A DNA stretch of 64,000 nucleotides from positions 124,001 through 188,000 of the forward strand of contig JAQMWT010000389.1 in the NCBI GenBank assembly GCA_029834535.1, in the 5' to 3' direction. The DNA is from Chrysophaeum taylorii (taxonomy: Eukaryota > Sar > Pelagophyceae > Pelagomonadales > Pelagomonadaceae). The position numbers and the translations under genes are program-made. Under the pieces are notes generated by a model. It did no database searches. It saw only the letters and a program-made list of their open reading frames with translations, and was not told where the DNA came from. Positions 47,772 to 55,667 of this stretch are shown here, piece after piece (positions within the stretch are counted from its first letter, which is position 1; every line of letters begins with the position of its first letter).

Positions 47772-48779
47772 ATGTGGGGAAGGCTGGTGCTGGCAGTGAT
47801 TGCGACGACGGCGACGACGGTCGAGGCGTGGAGCTTCCACCAACGGAGCGCCTGGTGCGGGCAGGTCGCGCCCGCGGAGGCCCTCGTGGAGCTGCCGTCT
47901 CCGTCGGTGTGGGAGGACTTGTCGACCAAGTTCATGGATGTTTTGAACCAGCAGGTGAGCCGGAAAGTGCCCGCGACGACAAACTGGCGAGCCCCCGCGA
48001 AATACGAGGAGTGCGAATTGATAGTGTATTTCGCGCCGCACGCCGGACGAGCGTTGCGGCGGGTTTTGGATGACGCGTGCGGGAACGACACGGGAACGTA
48101 CGCGGAGATGCACCAAGTCGCGAGAGGCGACTACTCGCTATACACGCGCCTCGCTGTGGTCCGCGACCCCATCGACCGGCTGCTGGGTGTCTACAATGCC
48201 TTTCCCGACGTGGATATGGAACTAGGGTATCTCGAAGAGCGCGACGCGCGACAAATTCGAACGACGTTAGAGCCGAAGTTCGACGACGTCGTCTGGCGCT
48301 TCTGGCTCTTTCTCAAATGGTACCGCGAATTCGTGAGGTACAAGTGGACCACCCCCAACGCCCGCGCGGCGCGCTTCGTCGCGCACTCGAGGCCCCACGT
48401 ATCTTACTACCTGAGTCCGCACGGCATGGATACGAAACCGAGATACGTCTACGGTCCGCCGAACGCGCTCGCGCGCGCCGAAGATGTCCGAGCTGTGCTC
48501 GTCGCCCTCAAAAACCCCAAGTTCAGGGCGGCCCTCGCAAAAAAGCCCTACGTCCTCGAGAATATATACCCCAAGCTCCGTTCTCCCTCGAAGAATTCTC
48601 CGTGGACCGTCAACCCGTGCCACCTCGCCGACGACGCGATATTTCAGAAAATAGACGACCTCGTCGCGGTCGAGTACCTCGTCTTTGGCGCCGACACCTT
48701 TGCGGGCAACCTCACGATTCGCATGGCCCCAAAGTCGGACGACAACGACGACGACGACGTTGCCGACCCTATGCGCTGA
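47772..48779 (+). CDS. Sulfotransferase-like protein with signal peptide
   Basis: A 335-residue protein from the ATG at 47772. MWGRLVLAVIATTATTVEA is a signal peptide. LIVYFAPHAGRALRRVLDDA occupies the place of the PAPS loop but lacks the usual Lys. TRLAVVRDPIDRLLGVYNAF is a good 3'-phosphate-binding motif (RDP..R). A C-terminal His/Cys-bearing NPCHLADD segment and AVEYLVFG follow, as in chondroitin/HNK-type Sulfotransfer_2 proteins. It would act on glycans in the Golgi. The degenerate P-loop leaves activity in doubt. The tail is Asp-rich. The upstream (TTC)n and (GATT)n repeats separate it from the retroelement. Confidence 0.6.
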   Translation: MWGRLVLAVIATTATTVEAWSFHQRSAWCGQVAPAEALVELPSPSVWEDLSTKFMDVLNQQVSRKVPATTNWRAPAKYEECELIVYFAPHAGRALRRVLDDACGNDTGTYAEMHQVARGDYSLYTRLAVVRDPIDRLLGVYNAFPDVDMELGYLEERDARQIRTTLEPKFDDVVWRFWLFLKWYREFVRYKWTTPNARAARFVAHSRPHVSYYLSPHGMDTKPRYVYGPPNALARAEDVRAVLVALKNPKFRAALAKKPYVLENIYPKLRSPSKNSPWTVNPCHLADDAIFQKIDDLVAVEYLVFGADTFAGNLTIRMAPKSDDNDDDDVADPMR

Positions 48780-49067
48780 AAAAAAAATATCATTTTGACT
48801 TTTGGAGCGAGTTTTTGTCGATTTACTCCTCCTCCTCCTCCTCCTCCTCCTCCTCCTCCTCTCCGGCGCGCAGGCAGGCAGACAGACAGACAGACAGGCT
48901 TTCCTACGTTGCGCGGCCTACGCGCACAGGCAGGCCCCTTCTTTCTTTCTTTCTCCCTTTCTTCCTCCCGGGCATTTATTTATTTCTTTATTGCTTGCGC
49001 TCTTATTACTTGCCCACCCCCACACGCAGCGCCGCCGCCGCCCCCGCCGCCGCATGAATATTTTGAG
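48780..49067. repeat. Simple-repeat-rich spacer
   Basis: Contains (TCC)n at about 48826-48862, (CAGA)n at about 48878-48897, a TTTC-rich tract and (GCC)n at about 49027-49052. No gene. Confidence 0.8.
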
Positions 49068-49955
49068 TCAAAAAATTTTTACGGAAGAAGAAGAAGAAGA
49101 AGAATTCTTGTCGTCGTAGGGAGCTATTCGGACGTAGCCAAACTTGCCCGTGGCCCAGAGGACCAAATTTTCGCGAATTCCGTCTTCGAGGGGCGAAGCC
49201 GCGTGGAGGTGTTGGCCGAGGTGAAGGAGCGCAACCCCAGGCTCGTGGGGAACGGGGACGGGCGGCTGCAGCTCGGCGTCGTCGTCGCGGAATCTGACGC
49301 CGCGAAAAAGTAGATCACCGCCTCGGAATTCGTGGCCGAGGCATACGTTTAATGTGAGGGCGGCGCCGTCGGCGTGCTGGGCCAGGGCGAGGTCTTTTCC
49401 ACGGGCATAACGGATCGAAAATCCGTAGAGTTCCTCGAGGTCCGGCTCTCGAAGGGCCCGAGGAAAGAGCGCTAACCCTAAAGGTCGCATGACTCCTCGA
49501 GCAATCGACTCAAGCAGGCCGTCGAATCCCAGGTGCGAGAGGATACAGCCGTCGCGGTTCATGCCGTTGGGCCGCCGCAGCGGAATCCCGCTCGATCGCA
49601 GATATTCGAGTTCCTCCCTCAAATCCTTCGCGAACTCGGCCCGGAGAAGGGGTATCGCGAAGACGCCCGCCGCGTTTGTCGGGGTCGCGAGGTCGCACAA
49701 CGCCGACCGGTTCCCGAGCGCCGCGACCACCTCCTCCCGGAAGCACGAGGTCCCCGACGGATCGTAGACGTGCGCATGTTTGGGTCCGAGCTCGAGGTGT
49801 GCAGCTTCGAGGAGCTCCCGGTTTTCTTCCCAGAACTCGGCGCCTTCCACATCTCCTCCTATCTCGACGCACGCGCGCGGTGCCTCGAGCTGCCGCGCGA
49901 TCGCGAGCTTGCTCGCGTTCTGCGTGCTGATCAAACCGGCAGCAACGAGCCGCAT
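49068..49955 (-). CDS. 2-oxoglutarate/Fe(II) oxygenase (prolyl-4-hydroxylase-like fold)
   Basis: A 295-residue protein. The C-terminal core has ALAQHADGAALTLNVCLG (HxD), FRGGDLLFRGVRF, LLHLGQHLHAASPLEDGIRE (distal His) and ENLVLWA, whose preceding Arg should bind 2-oxoglutarate. This is the GG.L.F...H...PV..G.R..L pattern of P4H/PKHD proteins. The N-terminal 130 residues contain a helical domain (FREEVVAAL, PLLRAEFAKDLREELEYLRS). The substrate is not predictable. The tail is a Ser run encoded by a repeat. It is the second of at least two 2OG oxygenases in the window. Confidence 0.75.
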   Translation of the reverse strand: MRLVAAGLISTQNASKLAIARQLEAPRACVEIGGDVEGAEFWEENRELLEAAHLELGPKHAHVYDPSGTSCFREEVVAALGNRSALCDLATPTNAAGVFAIPLLRAEFAKDLREELEYLRSSGIPLRRPNGMNRDGCILSHLGFDGLLESIARGVMRPLGLALFPRALREPDLEELYGFSIRYARGKDLALAQHADGAALTLNVCLGHEFRGGDLLFRGVRFRDDDAELQPPVPVPHEPGVALLHLGQHLHAASPLEDGIRENLVLWATGKFGYVRIAPYDDKNSSSSSSSVKIF

Positions 49956-49963
49956 CACTCTTG

Positions 49964-51199
49964 CTAATAATAACCCTTATTATTTTTGACAAGGCGAAAC
50001 CTGCTGCTGCTGCTGCCCTCCTCTTCCACAACATCAGCTCGGAAGAGTCGGGGGATGCGGTCGTCGCCCGCGGCGACGACGAGGTCGGAGGTGGGGGCGT
50101 AGACGACGGCCATCGCGAGGAGGGCGTCGGTCGCGCCCTCGAAGACGAGCAAGGTGTCGCCGGAGCGCGCATCGACGTTCCGGAGTTTACCGTCGGCAGC
50201 GGCCACGTAGAGGCGCGGCTGCGTCGGGTGCCAGTCGAGCGCGACCACCGCGCGGTCGGAGAGTTCGAGGTCGTGGCGCCGCGCGGGTTTCGTGTAGTCC
50301 CATATCTGGAGGCGGCCCAGGACGTTCCCGACGGCCACCCATCGACCCCAAAAAGCGACGGCCGTATCCTCCTCCCCTCGATCCAACTCGGCGACGACTC
50401 TCTTGTGCTTGAGGTGGAGGACGCTCGCGCCATCCTCGGCGGCGGCGGCGACGAGATCGGGGTCCGTTGGGTGCGCGTGGAGGGCCACGACGGGACCCCT
50501 CGTGAACCCCGCCGCGGAAGCGAAAGAATGTCGACAGACGCCTTTTTTAGGACCCCACGCGCGCACCGTGCCGTCCGAGCTGCCGGTAACCACGAGGTTG
50601 CCGTCCGAAGTGAAGAGCCCGCAGGTCACCGCTCCGTCGTGACCTACGAAAACCCTCAGGCACTCGCCTTTGATCGCGTCCCAGAGCCAACACGTTCCGT
50701 CTCGCGCGCCCGCGACGATCACCTCGCCGCGGGGATGCCACTCGAGCCACTCGACGTCGCCGGGGCCTTCGAGAGTTTTCTCTAACGCGCCCCGGGCGTT
50801 CCAGACCTTGACGGACCCGTCGTAAGACCCCGTGGCGACGAATTCGCCGCGGCGAGATATGCCCGAGCACGTCACCGAATCAGAGTGTCCGAGGAGTTCG
50901 ATCGTTGTTGTTGTTGTTGTTGTTGTTGTTGACAGGATGGCCCGCTCGTCCCCGCCTCCCGTCACGATAATCCTCGTATCCCCAAATTCTTTCATAGCCA
51001 CGGCGTAAACAGAATCATCGTGCGGTGGCAAATCGCGAATCGCGTCTGACGGAACCTCCGATTCAACTATAATATGCTCGTCGTCGTCGTCGGCGATCGC
51101 ATCGTCCTCCTCCTCCTCGACCAGGATCTCGCCGTCCTCGTCGGCGAACCCAGCGTCGACCTCCATGGACGCCATGTCGGCGCTCAAATCCTCCTCCAT
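49964..51199 (-). CDS. AAMP: WD40 protein AAMP / SQT1-like ribosome assembly chaperone
   Basis: A 411-residue protein with an acidic N-terminal 60 residues, then WD repeats. They run from HDDSVYAVAMKEFGDTRIIV and ELLGHSDSVTCSGISRRGEF through FVATGSYDGSVKVWNARG, DVEWLEWHPRGEVIVAGARD and FVGHDGAVTCGLFTSDGNLV to the last blades near 395. The acidic head, the (D/E)DAI segment and the WLEWHP blade match AAMP in animals and Sqt1 in yeast. Sqt1 escorts ribosomal protein uL16 co-translationally. A Thr run in the first blade is a repeat insertion. Telo-box-like motifs lie 20-36 bases upstream of the ATG. Confidence 0.82.
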   Translation of the reverse strand: MEEDLSADMASMEVDAGFADEDGEILVEEEEDDAIADDDDEHIIVESEVPSDAIRDLPPHDDSVYAVAMKEFGDTRIIVTGGGDERAILSTTTTTTTTTIELLGHSDSVTCSGISRRGEFVATGSYDGSVKVWNARGALEKTLEGPGDVEWLEWHPRGEVIVAGARDGTCWLWDAIKGECLRVFVGHDGAVTCGLFTSDGNLVVTGSSDGTVRAWGPKKGVCRHSFASAAGFTRGPVVALHAHPTDPDLVAAAAEDGASVLHLKHKRVVAELDRGEEDTAVAFWGRWVAVGNVLGRLQIWDYTKPARRHDLELSDRAVVALDWHPTQPRLYVAAADGKLRNVDARSGDTLLVFEGATDALLAMAVVYAPTSDLVVAAGDDRIPRLFRADVVEEEGSSSSRFRLVKNNKGYY

Positions 51200-51218
51200 G
51201 TCGGTCAGTCAGCGATTG

Positions 51219-51235
51219 AGGGTTTGAGGGTTTGG
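51219..51235 (-). promoter_or_regulatory. Double telo-box-like motif upstream of AAMP
   Basis: On the minus strand CCAAACCCTCAAACCCT carries two AAACCCT copies within 36 bases of the ATG at 51199. Confidence 0.4.
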
Positions 51236-51349
51236 CTACAGGATGTAGAACGACTCATCCAACCGCAACACCCCGGCCGGCCAAAGAAAACGAAAAGCAA
51301 CTCGAGGTCGGGCACAGTAGAAAATAAAGGAATATAGAAACACGAGGAT

Positions 51350-51387
<38 letters not shown>

Positions 51388-51591
51388 TACGCGCTATGTC
51401 TGCATGTCTGTCTGTCTGTCTGTCTGTCTGTCTGCCGCAGGAGTCCGCGCGGTGGTCGGGTCGTCCGTCCGTCCGTCGAAAAAGGAAGAGGATCGTGGCG
51501 CCGCCATCGTACATAAGGACGTCGACTTTGTCGTCGTCGTCGTCGGAAGAGGTGGTGATTTTTTTTTTTTTTTTTTATATTGCGTAGGTAT
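51236..51591. repeat. Repeat-rich spacer between AAMP and Rab2
   Basis: Holds a (TCG)n array at about 51345-51386, (TGTC)n at about 51404-51433 and a poly-T tract at about 51560-51576. No gene seen. Confidence 0.85.
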
Positions 51592-52230
51592 TCATCCGCA
51601 GCCGCAGTCGATGTTGTCCTTGTTTTGGGCGTTGGTCTGGCTTAGCTTGACGGAGGGTGACTTGGCACGAGGGTTGGACTTTTGGACGTTCAAGACACGA
51701 TGCGCGCTCTCCAAAAAAATTTGTTCCACTTTCGCCCGGTCCTTCGCCGAGAGTTCGGTAAACAGCATGCCGTGCAGATCGGCAAAGGCCTTGCCTTCGG
51801 CGCGGCTCACCTTCCGCTGAGTCTCGAGATCGACCTTGTTGGCCACCAACATCAAGACGAGGTTTGGATTGGCCGCGTTCTGCTTGGCCTCGTTGAGCCA
51901 CCGCGGAAGATGTTCGAACGACTCGCGCCGGGAGACGTCGTATACCAAGAGGCAGCAGTCTGTTCCGCGGTAGTAGGACCGCGTGATCGACAGATAACTT
52001 TCCTGGCCCGCCGTGTCCCATATTTCAAGATTGGCCAGACTCCCGTCGCTCAGCGCGATCGACCTGCTGTCGAACTCCACGCCGATAGTCATATCGTGGG
52101 CACTCTGAAAGTGCTGCTCGGTGAACATCAGCATGATCGACGACTTACCCACCTCGGTGTCCCCGATGATTATGTATTTGAACAGGTGCGGCGAACTGCT
52201 GCTGCTGCTGCTGGCACTCTGCCGAGACAT
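51592..52230 (-). CDS. RAB2: Rab2-type small GTPase
   Basis: A 212-residue GTPase. FKYIIIGDTEVGKSS is the P-loop, HDMTIGVEFDSR holds switch I, EIWDTAGQESYLSITRSYYR is the Rab2-specific switch II and following helix, and NKVDLETQRKV and TELSAKD are the G4 and G5 motifs. In other eukaryotes Rab2 acts in ER-Golgi and late endosomal traffic. Two oddities stand out. The P-loop has Glu where Rabs carry Gly (GDTEVGKS for GDTGVGKS), and the C terminus ends CGCG instead of CC or CxC. Both may affect nucleotide binding or prenylation. The N terminus has a Ser run. The first ATG is at 52230. Confidence 0.88.
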   Translation of the reverse strand: MSRQSASSSSSSSPHLFKYIIIGDTEVGKSSIMLMFTEQHFQSAHDMTIGVEFDSRSIALSDGSLANLEIWDTAGQESYLSITRSYYRGTDCCLLVYDVSRRESFEHLPRWLNEAKQNAANPNLVLMLVANKVDLETQRKVSRAEGKAFADLHGMLFTELSAKDRAKVEQIFLESAHRVLNVQKSNPRAKSPSVKLSQTNAQNKDNIDCGCG

Positions 52231-52593
52231 CTCCAACAGTTATTATTATTATTATTTCGACACGACTCGACACGACTCGACTCGACTCGACGGGGGGAGG
52301 GAGGGAGAAACGGGGGAAAATAATGAAAATTTCGCTGGCTGCTCTCGCGTTGTTTGTTGGGGGGTGTGGCTTCCATCGAATCTCCACCCGCTGGAATGCG
52401 AGGCCCTGCGAGGGCCATCATCATCATCACGGCCATTGTGCGCCTCTTTCCTCCTTTCCCTGGTGGAGTAACGGTGCCTACCTCCTTACGGCAACAACAA
52501 GTAGGGGGCGGCCGGCGGAGATGGTGGGTGGTGCCGGCATCCGTTCCTTCCACAACGGACCGATTATTAGTGATTTGGTGGACGACAGCAACG
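52231..52593. other. Spacer between Rab2 and SelW
   Basis: Contains (ATT)n at about 52241-52256 and imperfect (GACTC)n at about 52262-52290. The plus frame is open over part of it upstream of SelW but shows no protein-like pattern. Confidence 0.5.
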
Positions 52594-52866
52594 ATGGCGG
52601 CGCCGGGCAATAAGAAGAAAATAGAGATGACGATTCAGTACTGCGGCGGATGAGGGTACGACCGGTTCTCGGTCGCGCTCAAGCGCAAGATCGAGAGCGA
52701 GTTCCCCACCGCCAAAGTCCGCGAGATCCGCGACCCTGGCGTCACGGGGAACTTCGAGGTCACCCTCAACGGCACCCTCATCCACTCCAAGACGAAGATG
52801 GGCCACGACCGCGCCGAAACCCCCGCTTCGACAAAAAAAATCCTCGACAAGATCCGCGCTCTCTAG
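52594..52866 (+). CDS. SELENOW: Selenoprotein W with in-frame UGA (Sec)
   Basis: A 90-residue protein when TGA at 52651-52653 is read as selenocysteine. IQYCGG-U-GYDRFSV gives the CxxU redox motif of SelW at the usual place, right after the first strand. Downstream, LKRKIESEFPTAKVREIRDP, then NFEVTLNGTLIHSKTK and TPASTKKILDKIRAL follow the SelW/Rdx fold to the TAG at 52864. Without readthrough the protein would stop after about 19 residues, while the conserved sequence continues in the same frame. SelW is a small cytosolic thioredoxin-like protein. The gene needs a SECIS in its 3' UTR; a candidate is noted at 53012-53066. MTIQYCGG at 52630 is an alternative start. Confidence 0.9.
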
Positions 52867-53024
52867 CCACTCGCACCAAAACTTTCATTCATGACGGCAC
52901 CCTCATCCACTCCAAGAAGACGAAGATGGGCCACGACCGCGCCGAAACCCCCGCTTCGACAAAAAAAATCCTCCTCGACAAGATCCGCGCTCTCTAGCCA
53001 CTCGCACCAAAACTTTCATTCATG
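52769..53024 (+). repeat. Tandem duplication of the SelW 3' end
   Basis: A 125-bp unit (52769-52893), covering the last 33 codons and some 3' UTR, is repeated as a 131-bp unit (52894-53024). The copies differ almost only by two 3-nt insertions (AAG and CTC) in the second. Both end ACTTTCATTCATG followed by AC. Confidence 0.95.
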
Positions 53025-53066
53025 ACAGCACCCGCTCCACCCCGCGCCGAGGTGCCTGACCCTTTA
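53012..53066 (+). ncRNA. Candidate SECIS element of SelW
   Basis: ATGAC at 53022 and TGAC at 53057 could form the UGA/GA quartet. The helix GCACC (53028) to GGTGC (53051) lies between, and CGC can pair with GCG around a C-rich loop. The apical loop would carry CC instead of the usual AA, and the helix is short, so this is only a candidate. Confidence 0.3.
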
Positions 53067-53067
53067 G

Positions 53068-53535
53068 TTAAGACGAGTCTCGCTGGACCATTTTGTCGGG
53101 ATCGGCGAGGGCCGCCGGGTCCACGCCCTCGGCCTCCATCTTGAGCCTGATCTGCGGCTCGGGGACGCCGAGCTTCTGGAGCCGGAAGTACGGCTCGTAG
53201 TCGGGATGGCTTCGGATCGGGATCAAACCCTCGTCCTGCGGTGCCTCCTCCTCCTCCTCCTCCTCCTCCTCGGCCTGGGGAAAGGGCTCCACCTCGGCTT
53301 TTTGCTCGGCGACGACACCCGGCACCGAATTGAGCTTGGCTTCCAGCAAACTCAACGTCAATTCCACGTCGCTCAACCGATCGCTCACCCCGGACAGCTT
53401 CTCCTCGCACGTCGCCGCAAACACGTTCAGGAACGCGGTCGTGTTCGCGATAAAATTGTTCACTAGCAACACGCTCTTCACCTGCGGAATCGCCGGGGAC
53501 GACGACTCCTTCCGGCCATACTCCATCTCACCCAT
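53068..53535 (-). CDS. WASHC3: WASH complex subunit 3 (CCDC53)
   Basis: A 155-residue protein. SVLLVNNFIANTTAFLNVFA, then TCEEKLSGVSDRLSDVELTL and LLEAKLNSVPG are the CCDC53 signature (compare LVNHF..T..FLN.F...CEEKL). The C-terminal block YEPYFRLQKLGVPEPQIRLK followed by MEAEGVDPAAL is the second conserved segment. The linker holds a Glu run. WASHC3 is part of the pentameric WASH complex, which activates Arp2/3 on endosomes for retromer-dependent sorting. It converges with SelW; its stop lies directly beyond the candidate SECIS. Confidence 0.88.
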   Translation of the reverse strand: MGEMEYGRKESSSPAIPQVKSVLLVNNFIANTTAFLNVFAATCEEKLSGVSDRLSDVELTLSLLEAKLNSVPGVVAEQKAEVEPFPQAEEEEEEEEEAPQDEGLIPIRSHPDYEPYFRLQKLGVPEPQIRLKMEAEGVDPAALADPDKMVQRDSS

Positions 53536-53622
53536 CACCCCCTTACCCTCGTGAAAAAGGGCTAGAAATTCATGAGATTGATTCCCCGTCCTCAATTATT
53601 TGATGCTGGTTTTTTCCTACCG

Positions 53623-53785
53623 ATCGGGGTCATTGCCGCGGGGCAGGCGAAGAGAGGACGGACGGGCCCCGCCCGTAGGTCGTACGCCTGTTGCCGCTGC
53701 CGGACGTATGTGCGACGAAGGTTGACGTCGGCCCGGCCAGGGTGGGGCTGCCCGATGCGGCGGCGGCGGCGGCGACATGGCTGGG
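53623..53785 (-). mobile_element. Diverged 3' fragment of the RING/RT retroelement
   Basis: Matches about 43173-43335 in the same orientation at roughly 80 percent identity by eye (shared GGGGCAGGCGAAGAGAGGAC, CCCGCCCGTAGGTCGTACGC, GGACGTATGTGCGA). It is older than the fragment near 20.5 kb. Confidence 0.75.
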
Positions 53786-53853
53786 CTTCTGCTCGTTTTG
53801 TGTTCGAACATGAAGGCCAGGGCCTAGTTTTAAATTTTCTTATTCGACCCTGG

Positions 53854-54052
53854 CACTCCGGAAATGCGACATCCCCTTCAACTCGTGGCACGACCTCGCA
53901 CAAGACCGCGCGCAGTGGCGGTCCGCCATCAACGGCTTTTCATCCCTCGCCTCTACCCCAGCTGTGTGATTTTTGCTCTGTGATCCTGGACCGGCTACTG
54001 CCGGCCCAGCCTGGCTCCCATGCCCGGGAGAGGTCCGAAGTTAGTTAGTTAG
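53854..54052 (+). mobile_element. 5'-truncated LINE insertion with 13-bp target duplication
   Basis: The inserted 199 bp encode RKCDIPFNSWHDLAQDRAQW, the end of a LINE protein (W..LA.DR..WR), then a short 3' UTR and a (GTTA)n tail. TATTCGACCCTGG flanks both sides (53841-53853 and 54053-54065) as a clear target-site duplication. The last part matches the fragment at 41887. Confidence 0.85.
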
Positions 54053-54099
54053 TTATTCGACCCTGGAAGGGAGAGAGAAAAAACAACACATTCCTCCTA

Positions 54100-54113
54100 A
54101 ACAAATAAACAAA

Positions 54114-54148
<35 letters not shown>

Positions 54149-54172
54149 ACAAATAAATAAATAAATAAATAA
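54100..54172. repeat. (AAAT)n microsatellite
   Basis: Imperfect AAAT/AAAC tetranucleotide array between the LINE insertion and the ankyrin-like gene. Confidence 0.95.
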
Positions 54173-54216
54173 ACTTGACGAGACTTCAGAGAGACGTGCG
54201 ACGAAAGAACGTCAAA

Positions 54217-55667
54217 TCAGGGAGCTTGCGATGCGTGGTGTGTGGGAAGCCGTCGTGAATAGAGGCCGAAATTCTCGTTCGTGCAGAAGCATATAACGGC
54301 ATTCGTAATTCTTAAGCTCAGCAATTCCACGTCGCGGTCGTAAAGCACCTTACGGAAGGGTTCATCTTTGTACCGTCCCCAATGGAAAACCATTTCTCTG
54401 TGGCTCTCTAGCACCGCTTCCCTGACTTTTTTGCCTATCTGCATGGAACATTCTTTGAGTTTTTTGAACAACGAGCCTGCAGACATTTTTGCTTTTGGAT
54501 CTTTCTCGAAAAGCCGAACAACAACCGGAAAAGCGTCCGAAATGCAGAAAACTCTGTCGTCATCGAGCTCTGGACGACGAACCTCCTTGGTCGAAAGTCG
54601 TACAATTTTATCCCAATTTTCTTGGTCTTCAGGTAGTAATAAATCCGAGCCGTCCGCGGCCGAGAGTCTCGGCTCGATGCACCGTCGGCGGCGATGTTCA
54701 AAGGCGTTTTATCCTTGGCGTTCTTTACCTTCAAAAGGTCCCACAGTTCGAGATCTTTCAACAAATACTCGATCACACCAGAATAATTCGGATTTTCGAG
54801 GGTGCCGTAACGCTTTGGTCTGTCCCTGGGTCGCGTTGCCATACGAAGCACCGCGTTTGCTTTGAATTCCCCCTCGCACCAAAATCGAATCACTCTGAGA
54901 TCGGTGCCGCTTGCTACACATTCCTGCAGGCTCCCCAAGTCACCCTCCCAAACATGATAGAGAGCTTGCTTTTCTGGATCAGCCACTTTTTTGGTCGCGT
55001 CCGAAACCAGGTCTGCTGCGTGGTAATAATGTTCGGGCTCAAACTCAAATTCGTTGGTGTCAAAGGAAGCGCTCTCGCTCGATGCATTACCGTCGTGCGG
55101 CGGCGGCGGTGTTCCCAAAGGTGATGTATCACCTCCGATGAACTGTATCAGGCTTGGCGACTCCTCGTCAACAACCTCGTAGTAGAACTTCTTTTCGGGA
55201 TCGAGACGTTGATATTTCGACGAATGGACTTTTTTTCTTAAAACGCGAAGCGGCGACGACACGACGGCATCGCGGGCCAGTTCCCGGATGAGCGAAAAGC
55301 AAGCTCCTTTGGAGTTTTCGGGGACTTGACGACTGCGCGAAATACGCATCGGCGAATGCACGATACCCAAACCGTCGTCGTCGAAGACGTGCGGCGTAGA
55401 CGCTGTTAGATCTTGAAACTTCAGGTACCTACCCGAGGGCCCGCAAATTGAGGCGGGTCTTGGGCCGAGGACCAGCATACTTTTCCCATCTTGTTGAGCG
55501 AAGAGTGATTCCATCTCCTTTTTCGACGATACCCGGGCTATCATATCCGCCGGAGCCTCCGCACGGGACGACTCGAGCAGGCCAAAGATCTGCCGCTTGT
55601 TGTCTCTCATCGTAAGCTCTTTCAAATCGTCGTGCAACCTTCTGATGCTCGACGACGACATTATCAT
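54217..55667 (-). CDS. Ankyrin-like protein with a reading-frame break
   Basis: Read from the ATG at 55667 (or 55661), about 325 residues precede a single frame change at about 54680-54690, after DKTPLNIAADG. The protein-like sequence then continues in another frame (EPRLSAADGSDLLLPEDQEN, ELDDDRVFCISDAFPVVVRL, KMSAGSLFKKLKECSMQIGK) to a stop at 54217. The middle part (DPEKQALYHVWEGDLGSLQE, SGVIEYLLKDLELWDLLKVK) resembles two or three degenerate ankyrin repeats. No GT-AG intron fits the break, and about one base appears missing. It may be a sequencing error, a pseudogene or a real frameshift. The N-terminal half is not recognised. Confidence 0.5.

Noticed and set aside
53068-53535. First thought of as a Pex14-like protein
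   Set aside because: The LVNNF..NTTAFLN and CEEKL motifs and the second conserved block match WASHC3/CCDC53 instead.
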